A stretch of DNA of 64,000 bases from an uncultured bacterium. Its GTDB lineage: Bacteria > Cyanobacteriota > Vampirovibrionia > Gastranaerophilales > JAILCC01. The notes under the pieces were generated by a model. The model had not been told where the DNA came from, searched no databases, and worked only from the letters and a program-made list of their open reading frames with translations. The translations under genes were made by a program, and so were the position numbers. Below, piece after piece: positions 26,425-36,141 of this stretch. The stretch covers positions 1-64,000 of the forward strand of contig CASDUJ010000028.1 of NCBI GenBank assembly GCA_949283935.1, given 5' to 3'. Every line of letters starts with the position of its first letter. Positions within the stretch are counted from its first letter, which is position 1.

Positions 26425-27495
26425 ATGGGAAAATGTGAAAAGTATGAAGGTTTGATTAATCGTTACAAAGAATTTTTGCCTGTTAATGATAACACCCCAG
26501 TGGTTACTTTAAATGAGGGAAATACTCCATTTATTCATGCAAAAAATTTAGCAAAAGCTTTAGAAATTAAAGCAGATATATTTTTAAAATTTGATGGAGC
26601 TAATCCTACAGGAAGTTTTAAAGACAGAGGGATGACAATGGCTGTTTCAAAAGCAAAAGAAGAAGGAGCTACGGCTATTATTTGTGCAAGTACAGGTAAT
26701 ACAAGTGCTTCTGCTGCAGCATATGGGGCCAAAGCTGGTTTGAAAACCTATATTGTAATTCCAGATGGTTACATAGCTCTTGGAAAACTTTCGCAAGCTA
26801 TGATGTATGGTGCTGAAGTTATAGCAATAGACGGTAATTTTGATGAAGCGTTGGAAATAGTGAGGGATTTAGCCGAAAAATATCCAGTAAAGCTTGTTAA
26901 TTCAGTAAATCCATACAGAATTGAAGGTCAAAAAACTTCTGCATTTGAAATGTGTGATGTTTTGGGCAAAGCTCCTGATTATTTGTGTATACCTGTAGGT
27001 AATGCAGGAAACATTACAGCTTATTGGAAAGGATTTACAGAGTATTTTAATAAAAATATTGTTTCTAACAAACCTAAAATGTTTGGTTTTGAAGCTCTTG
27101 GTGCAGCTGCAATAGTAAAAGGAGAAAGAATTAAAAAACCTGAAACAATTGCAACAGCTATTCGTATAGGAAATCCTGCAAGTTGGAAACAAGCGGAAGC
27201 AGCAAGGGATGAATCCGGCGGAATTATAGATTTTGTAACCGACGAAGAAATTATTAATGCATACAGAACAATGGCAAGAACGGAAGGAATTTTGGCAGAA
27301 CCTGCCAGTGCTGCTTCTGTTGCAGGTCTTTATAAAGCTTACAAAGCTGGAAAAATTGAAGAAGGCTCTGTTATTGCTTGTGTTTTAACAGGAAATGGTC
27401 TAAAAGATCCTGATTCTGCTATTAAATATTCGAATACTCCAGTGAAAAAAGTTTCAACAAATGTTGAGAAAATTGCTAATTTGTTAAATTTATAA
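26425..27495 (+). CDS. thrC: Threonine synthase
   Basis: PLP enzyme that converts phosphohomoserine to threonine. 356 residues; the PLP lysine lies in '[17 protein letters not shown]' near residue 62, with '[17 protein letters not shown]' near 93 and the phosphate-binding '[15 protein letters not shown]' near 192. This is the short form without the long N-terminal domain. It is 2 bases from hom and certainly co-transcribed. Homoserine kinase (thrB) is not adjacent. Confidence 0.95.
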   Translation: MGKCEKYEGLINRYKEFLPVNDNTPVVTLNEGNTPFIHAKNLAKALEIKADIFLKFDGANPTGSFKDRGMTMAVSKAKEEGATAIICASTGNTSASAAAYGAKAGLKTYIVIPDGYIALGKLSQAMMYGAEVIAIDGNFDEALEIVRDLAEKYPVKLVNSVNPYRIEGQKTSAFEMCDVLGKAPDYLCIPVGNAGNITAYWKGFTEYFNKNIVSNKPKMFGFEALGAAAIVKGERIKKPETIATAIRIGNPASWKQAEAARDESGGIIDFVTDEEIINAYRTMARTEGILAEPASAASVAGLYKAYKAGKIEEGSVIACVLTGNGLKDPDSAIKYSNTPVKKVSTNVEKIANLLNL

Positions 27496-27519
27496 AAATT
27501 TTTCAAAATCTAAAAGAAC

Positions 27520-27528
27520 TGCTATAAT
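27520..27528 (+). promoter_or_regulatory. Extended -10 of the response regulator gene
   Basis: TGCTATAAT, a perfect -10 with TGn extension. TTTTCA lies 17 bases upstream as a weak -35. The ATG at 27553 follows with AAGGAGAG between. Confidence 0.7.
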
Positions 27529-27552
27529 CATATTTAGACAAGGAGAGATACC

Positions 27553-28194
27553 ATGCCTAGTGCAATAGCGAAAATTTTGATAGTAGATGATAATCCTAAA
27601 TATTTAGCTGATGTTTTGCCAACTTTTGGATATGAAGTACAAGTTGCATACGACGGATTGCAAGCATTACAAGTACTTACAAACAAAGATCATGATATAG
27701 ATTTGGTTATTTTAGATGTGATGATGCCAAATATGGATGGATTTGAAACTTTAAAAGTCATAAGAAATAAAGAACATTTAGAAACACTACCTATTATTAT
27801 GCTAACTGCAGTTGATACAGAGCAAAAACAAATTTTTGGACTAAAATTTGGAGCAGATGATTATATTGTAAAGCCTTTTTCACTACCAAATCTTTTAGCA
27901 AGAATTGAAGCTATTTTACGTCGAGCTAAAATTAGAGAAAAAGAATTAGCAAACAAAACAAAATCTGTAAATATTCACGTAAATAGTGAGGACCCTATTG
28001 TACCTTTAACTCAACGTGAAAAAGAAATTTTGTCTTGTGTTGCCCAAGGTGATAATAATGCAACAATTTCAGAAAAACTTTTTGTTAGAGAAGTTACTGT
28101 CAAAACACATTTGAATAAGATTTTTAAAAAATTAAATGTTACTAATAGAACACAAGCAGTACTTGTTGCAATGCAAATGAATATTTTACAATAA
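27553..28194 (+). CDS. Response regulator with receiver and LuxR-type DNA-binding domain
   Basis: 213 residues. Receiver with Asp12-13, phospho-acceptor Asp55 in 'LVILDVMMPNMDG' and Lys near 107 in 'DDYIVKPF'. These motifs look like the OmpR-type receiver. The output domain, however, is a LuxR helix-turn-helix near 150-205 ('LTQREKEILSCVAQGDNNAT', 'REVTVKTHLNKIFKKL'). No kinase is adjacent. A strong AAGGAGAG Shine-Dalgarno and a clear promoter precede it. The pentapeptide gene follows 10 bases later. Confidence 0.92.
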   Translation: MPSAIAKILIVDDNPKYLADVLPTFGYEVQVAYDGLQALQVLTNKDHDIDLVILDVMMPNMDGFETLKVIRNKEHLETLPIIMLTAVDTEQKQIFGLKFGADDYIVKPFSLPNLLARIEAILRRAKIREKELANKTKSVNIHVNSEDPIVPLTQREKEILSCVAQGDNNATISEKLFVREVTVKTHLNKIFKKLNVTNRTQAVLVAMQMNILQ

Positions 28195-28204
28195 GGAATT
28201 TGAT

Positions 28205-28723
28205 ATGTCAGAAAATTTATTTAATTTATTACGAAATGGTGAAATTGAGCAATTTAATTCGGAAATTGCTGATTTTAAAGAAGATTTAACTGAAAGTGAT
28301 TTTTCGGGTATAGAGGCTGATGGAGCAAATTTTAAAGAACATGATTTGTCTGGTTCTAATTTTTCTGAAACAAGTCTTTCAAATGTGAATTTTGAAGGTT
28401 GTGATTTAAGTAGTGCTACATTTGCAAGAGCAGATTTGAGTGGTGTACTTTTTAATGGTGCTATATTAAATGGTACAAAATTTAACAATTCAACAATTTG
28501 TAGTTGTGATTTTACAGATGCAGATTTAAGTGGAGCTGATTTTTCTGAGGCGGATTTATCAGAATCAGATTTAAGTTTATCTTTAAATATGAATCAATGT
28601 ACGTTTGACAAATATACTGTTTGGCCAGATTCTGACAAATTACCATCTGATTTTGAGCCAGATTATCAAGAAGATTTAGCATCATTAAATGACGAAGAAG
28701 CTGAAGGACACCAAGATTATTAA
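28205..28723 (+). CDS. Pentapeptide-repeat protein
   Basis: 172 residues with about 12 consecutive A(D/N)LSx-type pentapeptides between residues 25 and 125 ('LSGSNFSETSLSNVNFEG', 'ADLSGADFSEADLSESDLS'). Such sequences form a right-handed quadrilateral beta helix. It is strikingly acidic throughout, ending in 'NDEEAEGHQDY'. Known relatives include DNA mimics and many proteins of unknown function, abundant in cyanobacteria. AAGGA precedes ATG. It lies between a response regulator and serB in a likely operon. Confidence 0.85.
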   Translation: MSENLFNLLRNGEIEQFNSEIADFKEDLTESDFSGIEADGANFKEHDLSGSNFSETSLSNVNFEGCDLSSATFARADLSGVLFNGAILNGTKFNNSTICSCDFTDADLSGADFSEADLSESDLSLSLNMNQCTFDKYTVWPDSDKLPSDFEPDYQEDLASLNDEEAEGHQDY

Positions 28724-28724
28724 T

Positions 28725-29354
28725 ATGAAGATTAAACTTGTTGTTTTTGATTTTGATTCTACTTTAATGGATGGCGAAACTCTTGAATTAATAGCGCAAG
28801 ATGATAGCCTTAGAGCTAAGCTAAAATCTATAACTACTCAAGCAATGTCAGGTAAATTAGATTTTTTTGAAAGCCTTATAAAAAGAGTTTCTTATTTAAA
28901 AGGAATTCCATTGATGCATGTGAATGAGGTTTTTTCTAATTTGCCTTATATGACTGGGGCTGTTGAATTAATTGCAAAATTAAAAAAAAATGGGATAAAG
29001 ACAGTTTGTTTTAGTGGGGGATTTGATGGTGCAGTTAAATTAGCTCAAAAAAAGTTAGGTTTTGATGTGTATTTTGCGAATTTTCTTCATGAAAAAGATG
29101 GATTTTTAACGGGATTGGTTGGTGGTGATATGATGACATCAGATTCTAAGGGTATAATGCTTGAAAAACTTCAAAAAATTACTGGAATAACCCCCGAAGA
29201 AACTATGGTTGTCGGAGACGGGGCTAATGATTTAAGTATGTTTAAATATGCTAGATACAAAGTTGCTTTTTGTGCTAAAGATGTATTAAAAAAACAAGCA
29301 AATATAATAATAAATGAAAAAAATCTTTTAGCAATTTTAGAAGAAATTGAATAG
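28725..29354 (+). CDS. serB: Phosphoserine phosphatase-like HAD hydrolase
   Basis: Last step of serine synthesis. 209 residues from the ATG at 28725, one base after the preceding stop. HAD motif I is 'VVFDFDSTLMDGETLELIA' (Asp9, Asp11), motif II 'VCFSGGFDGAV' near 96, the lysine in 'SDSKG' near 144, and motif IV 'MVVGDGANDLSMF' near 161. These match SerB, including 'E..A' after motif I. An open frame extends upstream to 28689, but the core and coupling favour 28725. Confidence 0.9.
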   Translation: MKIKLVVFDFDSTLMDGETLELIAQDDSLRAKLKSITTQAMSGKLDFFESLIKRVSYLKGIPLMHVNEVFSNLPYMTGAVELIAKLKKNGIKTVCFSGGFDGAVKLAQKKLGFDVYFANFLHEKDGFLTGLVGGDMMTSDSKGIMLEKLQKITGITPEETMVVGDGANDLSMFKYARYKVAFCAKDVLKKQANIIINEKNLLAILEEIE

Positions 29355-29371
29355 AACTTATGCTCATTTTG

Positions 29372-29380
29372 TGCTAAATT
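29372..29380 (+). promoter_or_regulatory. Extended -10 for a probably leaderless uvrA mRNA
   Basis: TGCTAAATT (TGn plus TAAATT) ends 6 bases before the uvrA ATG at 29387. No Shine-Dalgarno lies between them. Confidence 0.5.
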
Positions 29381-29386
29381 TTTGTT

Positions 29387-32224
29387 ATGGAAAATAATAA
29401 TGAAAATAATATTGTCATCAGAAATGCGTATATGCATAATCTGAAAAACATAAATTTAAAAATTCCCAAAAATCAAATGGTAGTTTTTACAGGAGTAAGT
29501 GGTTCTGGTAAAAGTACTCTTGCATTTGATACTATATTTGCAGAAGGGCAAAGACGTTATATAGAAAGTTTAAGTACATATGCAAGACAATTTCTTGGAC
29601 AATTAAATAAACCTGAAGTTGAAAGTATAGAAGGATTAAGCCCTGCAATATCTATTGATCAAAAATCAACATCGAATAACCCTCGTTCTACAGTTGGAAC
29701 GATTACAGAAATATATGACCATCTTCGTCTTTTGTATGCACGAATTGGAACACCATATTGTCCTAAATGTGGAGCAGAAATTAAACCACAAAGTTTAGAT
29801 GAAATTACTGATAGTATAATGACTATGCCAATTGGAACTAAGTTTCAAATTTTGGCTCCTATTGCTAAGGGTAAAAAAGGTGAATTTACTGGAACTTTTA
29901 GCTCCCTAAAACAAGAAGGCTATGCTAGAATTCGCATAGATGGGGAAATTTACAATTTGGATTTTGATGAAATAGAAATTGACAAAAATAAAAAACATAA
30001 TATAGAAGTAGTTATAGATAGAATTGTTTTAAAGCCAGAAGCTAGGTCCAGAATTGCGGATAGTCTACAAATTGCAATGAAAAAAGCTAATGGAAATGTT
30101 ATTATTTTAAAAGATAATGAAGAAAAAATATACAGCGAAAAATTAGCTTGTCCAAATTGTGACATATCTTTTGAAGAATTAGAACCAAGAATTTTTAGTT
30201 TTAATGCTCCTTACGGTGCTTGTAGTTCTTGTGGTGGTTTGGGAATGCATTTGCAAATAAATCCTGATTTAATTGTCCCAGATAAAACTAAGTCGCTTAG
30301 AGAAGGGGCAATTTATCCTTGGGCTGCTACAGGGAATTCTTATTATAGTGACGTTTTGTACAGTGTGGCTCGGGAATACAAAATAGATTTTGATAAACCT
30401 TTTGAGCAATTATCACAAGATGAACAAAATGTAATTTTGTTTGGAAGTGGCGGAAAAAAAGTTTTGATGGAACATGATGAATTTGGCTCAAAACGTAGAA
30501 AAATTTATAGAACTATTTTTAAAGGAGTAATTCCTTATTTGAAAAGTAAATATGAAAACACAAATTCTGATTTAATTAGATCTGAAGTTGAAAAATATAT
30601 GACACAAATTCCTTGTTCTGTGTGCAAAGGAGCGAGACTGAATGAATTTGCATTGTCTGTAAAAATAGATGGAAAAAATATTTACGAATTGACTTCTATG
30701 TCTGTAAAAGAAGAATATGATTTTATTTGCGGACTATTTTTGAAATTAGGTGACTACAAATTATCTATAGCAAAGCAACTTTTGGAAGAAATTAGAGAGA
30801 GATTAAGATTTTTAGTAGATGTAGGATTAGACTATTTAACTTTAGCCAGACAAGCCGGAACACTTTCTGGTGGTGAGGCTCAACGAATAAGATTAGCTAC
30901 TCAAATTGGCTCTGGGCTTTCTGGAGTTTTATATGTTTTGGATGAACCTAGTATAGGATTGCACCAAGTAAATAATTCTCAATTGTTGAAAACTTTAAAA
31001 CGGCTTAGAAACCTTGGTAATACACTTATTGTGGTTGAACATGACGAAGAAACTATTAGAAATGCTGATAGAATCGTTGATATAGGACCTAAAGCAGGTA
31101 TTAATGGAGGAAAAATTGTGGCCCAAGGTTCTATTGAAGATATTATTGCCGCTAAAAACTCTATAACAGGAAAATATTTAAGTGGGCAAAAAATGATAAA
31201 AATTCCACAAAAACGTAGAGAAGGAACAGGAAAATTTTTGCGAATAGTTGATGCTAGTTTGAACAATTTAAAAAATATTTCAGTAGATATACCACTGGGA
31301 AAAATTACTACTGTAACCGGTGTTAGTGGTTCTGGTAAAAGTTCTTTGATTTTTGACATTTTGAACAATTATGCAATTCATAAACTAAGAAAAAATATTC
31401 CAAAACCTCAAGGAGTAAAAGAAATTAAAGGATTAGAAAATATAGACAAAATAATTGACATTGACCAATCTCCGATAGGAAGGACTCCAAGAAGTAATCC
31501 GGCAACTTATACTGGAGTTTTTGATTACATAAGAGAATTGTATTCAAGAACAAATGAATCCAAAACAAGAGGTTATAAGCCTGGTCGTTTTAGTTTTAAT
31601 GTCAAAGGAGGTAGGTGCGAAGCTTGTTCTGGAGATGGTATCATAAAAATTGAAATGAATTTTTTGTCTGATATATATATTCCTTGCGATGTGTGCAAAG
31701 GTAAAAGATATAATTCTCAAACTTTAGAAGTTAAATACAAAGGAAAATCTATTGCTGATGTCTTGGATATGACTGTGAAAGAAGCTCTCGAATTTTTTGA
31801 AAATATACCAAGAATTGCCTCAAAACTTCAAACATTGAATGATGTAGGTTTGGATTATATTAAATTGGGGCAAAGTGCTACTACACTTTCTGGGGGAGAA
31901 GCACAACGTGTCAAATTAGCATCAGAATTAAATAAAAGGAATACGGGGAAAACTCTTTATCTCCTAGATGAACCATCTGTTGGATTACATTGGTATGATT
32001 TAGATAAATTGAATGACATTTTGCAAAAACTTGCTGATTTTGGTAATACTATTGTCATAATTGAACATAATTTAGATCTAATCAAAACTTCTGATTACAT
32101 AATTGATTTAGGCCCTGAAGGTGGAGATAAAGGTGGATATGTTGTAGCTCAAGGAACTCCTGAAGAAGTTGCCAAAATTAAAAAATCTTATACATGGCAA
32201 TATTTGAAGAAAATGGGGTTATAA
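29387..32224 (+). CDS. uvrA: Excinuclease ABC subunit A
   Basis: DNA-damage recognition ATPase of nucleotide excision repair. 945 residues, the normal length. Two ABC ATPases are present: Walker A 'GVSGSGKSTLAFDT' near 36 and 'GVSGSGKSSLIFD' near 645; signatures 'LSGGEAQRIRLA' near 490 and 'LSGGEAQRVKLA' near 830. Zinc-binding cysteines are seen near 125 ('CPKCGAE'), near 255, and in 'CEACSGDGIIK...CDVCKG' near 745. It seems to lack a leader. Its last 47 bases overlap the convergent UbiA-family gene. Confidence 0.97.
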   Translation: MENNNENNIVIRNAYMHNLKNINLKIPKNQMVVFTGVSGSGKSTLAFDTIFAEGQRRYIESLSTYARQFLGQLNKPEVESIEGLSPAISIDQKSTSNNPRSTVGTITEIYDHLRLLYARIGTPYCPKCGAEIKPQSLDEITDSIMTMPIGTKFQILAPIAKGKKGEFTGTFSSLKQEGYARIRIDGEIYNLDFDEIEIDKNKKHNIEVVIDRIVLKPEARSRIADSLQIAMKKANGNVIILKDNEEKIYSEKLACPNCDISFEELEPRIFSFNAPYGACSSCGGLGMHLQINPDLIVPDKTKSLREGAIYPWAATGNSYYSDVLYSVAREYKIDFDKPFEQLSQDEQNVILFGSGGKKVLMEHDEFGSKRRKIYRTIFKGVIPYLKSKYENTNSDLIRSEVEKYMTQIPCSVCKGARLNEFALSVKIDGKNIYELTSMSVKEEYDFICGLFLKLGDYKLSIAKQLLEEIRERLRFLVDVGLDYLTLARQAGTLSGGEAQRIRLATQIGSGLSGVLYVLDEPSIGLHQVNNSQLLKTLKRLRNLGNTLIVVEHDEETIRNADRIVDIGPKAGINGGKIVAQGSIEDIIAAKNSITGKYLSGQKMIKIPQKRREGTGKFLRIVDASLNNLKNISVDIPLGKITTVTGVSGSGKSSLIFDILNNYAIHKLRKNIPKPQGVKEIKGLENIDKIIDIDQSPIGRTPRSNPATYTGVFDYIRELYSRTNESKTRGYKPGRFSFNVKGGRCEACSGDGIIKIEMNFLSDIYIPCDVCKGKRYNSQTLEVKYKGKSIADVLDMTVKEALEFFENIPRIASKLQTLNDVGLDYIKLGQSATTLSGGEAQRVKLASELNKRNTGKTLYLLDEPSVGLHWYDLDKLNDILQKLADFGNTIVIIEHNLDLIKTSDYIIDLGPEGGDKGGYVVAQGTPEEVAKIKKSYTWQYLKKMGL

Positions 32225-33110
32225 ATTTTTGAAGTAATATTGATGCTGAAATAGTAATGCAATAAATTGTTCCAATGTTTTGTGCCAGTGAAAAATTTTT
32301 TATAAAATCATCGTTGGAATGGTTAGAGTTTTCTATATATAAAGCCAATCTTTTGTATAAAGTTAAAATTATTATTATTGTACCAAAAGAAGCTCCTGCT
32401 GTTATTGGCAAATAATTAAATACAATAAGCATAAGGGTAACAAAATATGCCACAATTATTAATGAAAATATTATGTTTAATGCAAGTAATTTTGAACCTA
32501 AAACAATTACTAACGTTTTTTTTCCGCTGGTTAAATCAAAATCGTAATCCATTAGCGAATGAACCATCAGAACAATTATTGTGAAAATTCCAACAGGAAT
32601 AGACAGAAGTAAAACTTGTTTGGTAATTGTTGCAGTCATTATATAATATATACCCATAAACAATAGTGGTCCAAAAATAAGTCCTACAGAAATTTCTCCT
32701 AATACATAATTGTTAAGCTTTGGGTACAATAAAGCTATTATTCCTCCAATCATAGCTAAAATTGCTACTAAATAACCGCATTTTATTGTCAAAAAAATTC
32801 CTATTATAGTGGCAGCAAAAAAATATATTATGGCAAGTTTTAATATGCTTTTAATACTTGTTTGACCATTGTCTAAATGTACAGATTTATATTTTTGCTT
32901 TGGAATTTTTAACCATTGATCTACTACATCATCAAAAACATTTGTTCCAAGATGTGCAAATATAAAACCTACTAATCCAATTATTCCATAAATAATATTT
33001 CCATTTGCAAATATTCCAAGCGAAAATACTACAAGCCAATTAGTAATACTCATTGGCAAAGAATAGCCCCTTGAAACTTGAATAAACCAAAATTTAAAAA
33101 TATTTTTCAT
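32178..33110 (-). CDS. UbiA-family prenyltransferase (MenA-like)
   Basis: Polytopic membrane protein of 310 residues with about eight helices. The two Asp-rich prenyl-diphosphate motifs of the UbiA superfamily are present: 'NVFDDVVDQ' (Asn57, Asp60, Asp61, Asp64) and 'MDYDFDLTSGKKTL' (Asp188, Asp190, Asp192). It would attach a polyprenyl chain to an aromatic acceptor; 1,4-dihydroxy-2-naphthoate (menaquinone) is most plausible for an anaerobe, but other quinone or lipid acceptors are possible. No other quinone gene is adjacent. The C-terminal 15 codons overlap uvrA from the opposite strand. Confidence 0.85.
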   Translation of the reverse strand: MKNIFKFWFIQVSRGYSLPMSITNWLVVFSLGIFANGNIIYGIIGLVGFIFAHLGTNVFDDVVDQWLKIPKQKYKSVHLDNGQTSIKSILKLAIIYFFAATIIGIFLTIKCGYLVAILAMIGGIIALLYPKLNNYVLGEISVGLIFGPLLFMGIYYIMTATITKQVLLLSIPVGIFTIIVLMVHSLMDYDFDLTSGKKTLVIVLGSKLLALNIIFSLIIVAYFVTLMLIVFNYLPITAGASFGTIIIILTLYKRLALYIENSNHSNDDFIKNFSLAQNIGTIYCITISASILLQKFITPFSSNIAMYKIF

Positions 33111-33140
33111 GATTATTATTATAAAATAAACAATTTACTA

Positions 33141-33169
33141 AAAAAGCCTCCAATAATCGGAGGCTTTTT
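33141..33169. terminator. Strong bidirectional terminator
   Basis: AAAAAGCCTCC and GGAGGCTTTTT form a perfect 11-base stem around a 7-base loop. T runs lie on both sides. It ends the dgt-dnaG-rpoD transcript just after rpoD (33173) and isolates the UbiA-family gene. Confidence 0.93.
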
Positions 33170-33172
33170 GGG

Positions 33173-34249
33173 TTATACTTCTATATATTCCTTTAGACGT
33201 TTACTTCTGTTAGGATGACGTAGTTTTCGTAAAGCTTTTGCTTCAATTTGTCTGATTCTTTCTCTTGTGACACCAAAAAGTTGCCCAACTTCTTCTAATG
33301 TTCTTTGTCTACCATCATCCATTCCAAAGCGTAGCCTTAATACATCTCTTTCTCTTGGAGAAAGACTTCCTAATACTTCGTGTAAATCTTCTCTTAAAAG
33401 CTCATGTGCTACTGTCATTACTGGAGCATCTGCATCTTTGTCCTCAATAAAATCTCCAAGTCTTGAATCTTCTTCTTTTCCTATGGGAATTTCTAAACTT
33501 AATGGCTCTTGTGCAACTTTTATGATTTCACGTAGTTTGTTTATTGTTATTCCCATTGCTTCTGACAATTCTTCTTCTGATGGTTTTCTGCTTAAATCTT
33601 GAGCAAGTTTTCTTGTTACTTTTTTTAATTTGTTTATTGTTTCAACCATGTGAACAGGTATTCTTATGGTCCTAGCTTGGTCTGCTATTGCTCTTGTAAT
33701 TGCTTGTCTAATCCACCAAGTTGCATATGTCGAAAATTTGTAGCCTCTTTCGTAGTCAAATTTTTCGGCAGCTCTTATTAAACCTAAATTACCTTCTTGT
33801 ATAAGATCTAAAAATAACATGCCTCTGCCTACGTATTTTTTTGCAATACTTACAACTAATCTTAAGTTTGCTTGAACTAATTTTTTCTTTGCTATTTCGC
33901 CAATTTTGCCTCCACCAAGAATTTTTTTGGCAAGTTCAACTTCTTGTTCACTGTTAAGAAGTTTTATTCTTCCTATTTCTCTTAAATACATTCTTACAGG
34001 ATCATCAACTACTACTCCTTTTGGAAGAGTTAAACTAGTTTCGTCTAAATCTTCTTCTTCAAGTTCTTCGGGGTCAATGTCTTTGTCGAACATTTTGTCA
34101 GGTTCTACCATTCCTACGGCTGCACTTCGACTGTAAATGTTAGATATCTCATCTTCATCTGAGCCAAGAATGTCTTCTATATTATCACCTGCTACTTCAA
34201 AATCATCTGTGTCGGTTAAATCCGTCCCGTTGTTTTTTCTCTTAGCCAT
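33173..34249 (-). CDS. rpoD: Primary sigma factor RpoD/SigA
   Basis: 358 residues. After an acidic N-terminal region of about 75 residues, region 1.2 '[17 protein letters not shown]' is followed by region 2 '[23 protein letters not shown]' (read in parts) and '[16 protein letters not shown]' (-10 recognition), region 3, and region 4 with '[30 protein letters not shown]' (read in parts; -35 recognition). Region 1.1 is short. GGAG inside the end of dnaG serves as Shine-Dalgarno. It sits 2 bases after dnaG. Confidence 0.97.
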   Translation of the reverse strand: MAKRKNNGTDLTDTDDFEVAGDNIEDILGSDEDEISNIYSRSAAVGMVEPDKMFDKDIDPEELEEEDLDETSLTLPKGVVVDDPVRMYLREIGRIKLLNSEQEVELAKKILGGGKIGEIAKKKLVQANLRLVVSIAKKYVGRGMLFLDLIQEGNLGLIRAAEKFDYERGYKFSTYATWWIRQAITRAIADQARTIRIPVHMVETINKLKKVTRKLAQDLSRKPSEEELSEAMGITINKLREIIKVAQEPLSLEIPIGKEEDSRLGDFIEDKDADAPVMTVAHELLREDLHEVLGSLSPRERDVLRLRFGMDDGRQRTLEEVGQLFGVTRERIRQIEAKALRKLRHPNRSKRLKEYIEV

Positions 34250-34251
34250 TT

Positions 34252-36141
34252 TTACTCCAATCTGCTATATTCTAGTTGTCTTTTTAATTTTATTTGTTTT
34301 AATAGTTCTTCTTGTATTTTTGATGCTTTTTCATCATCATCATCAAGTTTTTGTGCTGTTTCTAGTAATTTTTTTGTTTCGTTTTCTTTTTCTATGTTTT
34401 CTATGTTTTCTATGTTTTCCGTAATAAATTCTTCAATTAATCCTTGATTTAATACCTCTACTTTGTCATCAATCGAATATATTATGTCTGCAAGTTCACT
34501 TTTAATTTCTAAATTTTGTGAAAAATACGACATTAATTTGTTTATTAAATCTTCTACGCTATTTGTTTCCTTTGATAGTTCTTCAATTGTTTGTTTTATT
34601 GAAATTAAATTTGCCTCAGAAAATTTTGCCTCCTTTAATTTTTCTGTTAGCCACGAAAAAGGAAGTTTTTCTCCGTTTATAAAATATAAGCTCAATAAAT
34701 TTTTTTGACAAATTATAAGTTTATTTGAAGAAATTGTTACAATTGGTGTTTTTTCTTGAGGAGGTAAGGTTTTATTGGCTTTTATGGATTTTATTTCTTG
34801 ATATAATGTGTTTTTTTCTATGCCTAATTTCAATGAAATCTGTTTTATGTATTCATCAAATATAATTCTGTTGTTGATTTGCGAAAGAATTGGGGCAATT
34901 TCTTTTGTTATGTTTAATTTTTCTTGGGCAGTTAGAGATTTCTTGTCATTTGTCAAAATAGAATTTATTTGATAATCAATTAATAATGGTGCATTTGCTA
35001 TACAGTTTTTGTAAGCTTCTGCTCCATTTTCTTTTATAAATTCATCAGGATCTTTTCCGGAATTTGTAGTAATTACCCTTATTTCACAAGCATATTCATC
35101 TTTTATGTTTGATTTTGCAAAGCTTGTGTCAAATTGTTTTATTGAACCTAGGGGTAAAAATTCTTCTTGAATAAGTTGCGCATTACGTTTTGTTGCTTTT
35201 ACTCCTGCTGTGTCAGAATCAAATGCAAGATATATTTTCTTTTTGTCCATATATCTATTCAACATTTTGATGTGTTGCTCGGTTAAAGATGTTCCGCAAG
35301 AAGCTACTGCATTTCTTATACCATTTGTGTGTGCTGTTATTACATCAAAATATCCTTCCATAATTAATACTGCATCATTTTCTCTTATAAAATCTTTTGC
35401 TTGGTATAGACCATATAATGTCTTGCTTTTGTTATATATCAAGGTTTCTTGAGAGTTTATGTATTTGGGGCCGTTATTTGAATTGAAAATTCTAGCTCCA
35501 AATGCTACTATATCTCCTTTTTCATTGTGAACAGGAATAATTATTCTGTTCCTGAATTTATCTGTGTATCCTTTTTGGTCGTTACGAAAAGATACTAAAC
35601 CTGCTTTTTCCAAAAAATTAGCTTCAAAGCCATTTTTTGTTAAATAATTAAGTAACATATCATTTTTATCAGGCGCAAAACCTAAAGCAAATTTTTCTAT
35701 AATTTCGTCTGTACAACCTCTTTGTTCTAAATAATTTTTTACTTCTGTTTGAGTTTTTAAACATTCTTGGAAAAATTTTGTTGCAAGTAAATTAGCCCTG
35801 AGCATTTCTTTTTTTTGGCTGTTAATTTCATTCAAATTTCCTGCTTTATCAAATTTCCATTCAATACCGTATTTGTAAGCTAATTCTTCCATTACTTGCA
35901 TAAATGATTGATGATTTATTTGCATTAAAAAGCTTATTGCATCACCACTTGCTCCGCAGCCAAAGCATTTAAATATTCCTTTCTCTCCGTTAACACTAAA
36001 AGATGGGGTCTTTTCTTTGTGAAATGGGCATAAGCCAATGTGGTTTCTTCCATTTTTTTTCAGAGCAACGTATTCAGATATTATATCTATTATATCAATT
36101 CTATCTTTTATTTGTTCAATTGCGTTATTGCTTTGTGTCAT
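34252..36141 (-). CDS. dnaG: DNA primase
   Basis: Synthesises RNA primers at the replication fork. 629 residues: CHC2 zinc finger with Cys38, His41, Cys59, Cys62; the primase core '[22 protein letters not shown]' (read in parts); Toprim with '[11 protein letters not shown]' near 255 and 'LAFDSDTAG' near 308. The C-terminal helicase-binding domain is helical and contains three tandem Glu-Asn-Ile units from a 9-bp repeat. Its ATG overlaps the dgt stop by one base (TAATG) and rpoD follows after 2 bases. The classic rpsU-dnaG-rpoD order is kept except that dgt takes the place of rpsU. Confidence 0.96.
   Translation of the reverse strand: MTQSNNAIEQIKDRIDIIDIISEYVALKKNGRNHIGLCPFHKEKTPSFSVNGEKGIFKCFGCGASGDAISFLMQINHQSFMQVMEELAYKYGIEWKFDKAGNLNEINSQKKEMLRANLLATKFFQECLKTQTEVKNYLEQRGCTDEIIEKFALGFAPDKNDMLLNYLTKNGFEANFLEKAGLVSFRNDQKGYTDKFRNRIIIPVHNEKGDIVAFGARIFNSNNGPKYINSQETLIYNKSKTLYGLYQAKDFIRENDAVLIMEGYFDVITAHTNGIRNAVASCGTSLTEQHIKMLNRYMDKKKIYLAFDSDTAGVKATKRNAQLIQEEFLPLGSIKQFDTSFAKSNIKDEYACEIRVITTNSGKDPDEFIKENGAEAYKNCIANAPLLIDYQINSILTNDKKSLTAQEKLNITKEIAPILSQINNRIIFDEYIKQISLKLGIEKNTLYQEIKSIKANKTLPPQEKTPIVTISSNKLIICQKNLLSLYFINGEKLPFSWLTEKLKEAKFSEANLISIKQTIEELSKETNSVEDLINKLMSYFSQNLEIKSELADIIYSIDDKVEVLNQGLIEEFITENIENIENIEKENETKKLLETAQKLDDDDEKASKIQEELLKQIKLKRQLEYSRLE
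34391..34418. repeat. 9-bp tandem repeat (three copies) in dnaG
   Basis: CTATGTTTT occurs three times in a row within the C-terminal part of dnaG, coding Glu-Asn-Ile units on the minus strand. The unit length is a multiple of three, so copy number change would keep the frame. Confidence 0.8.
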
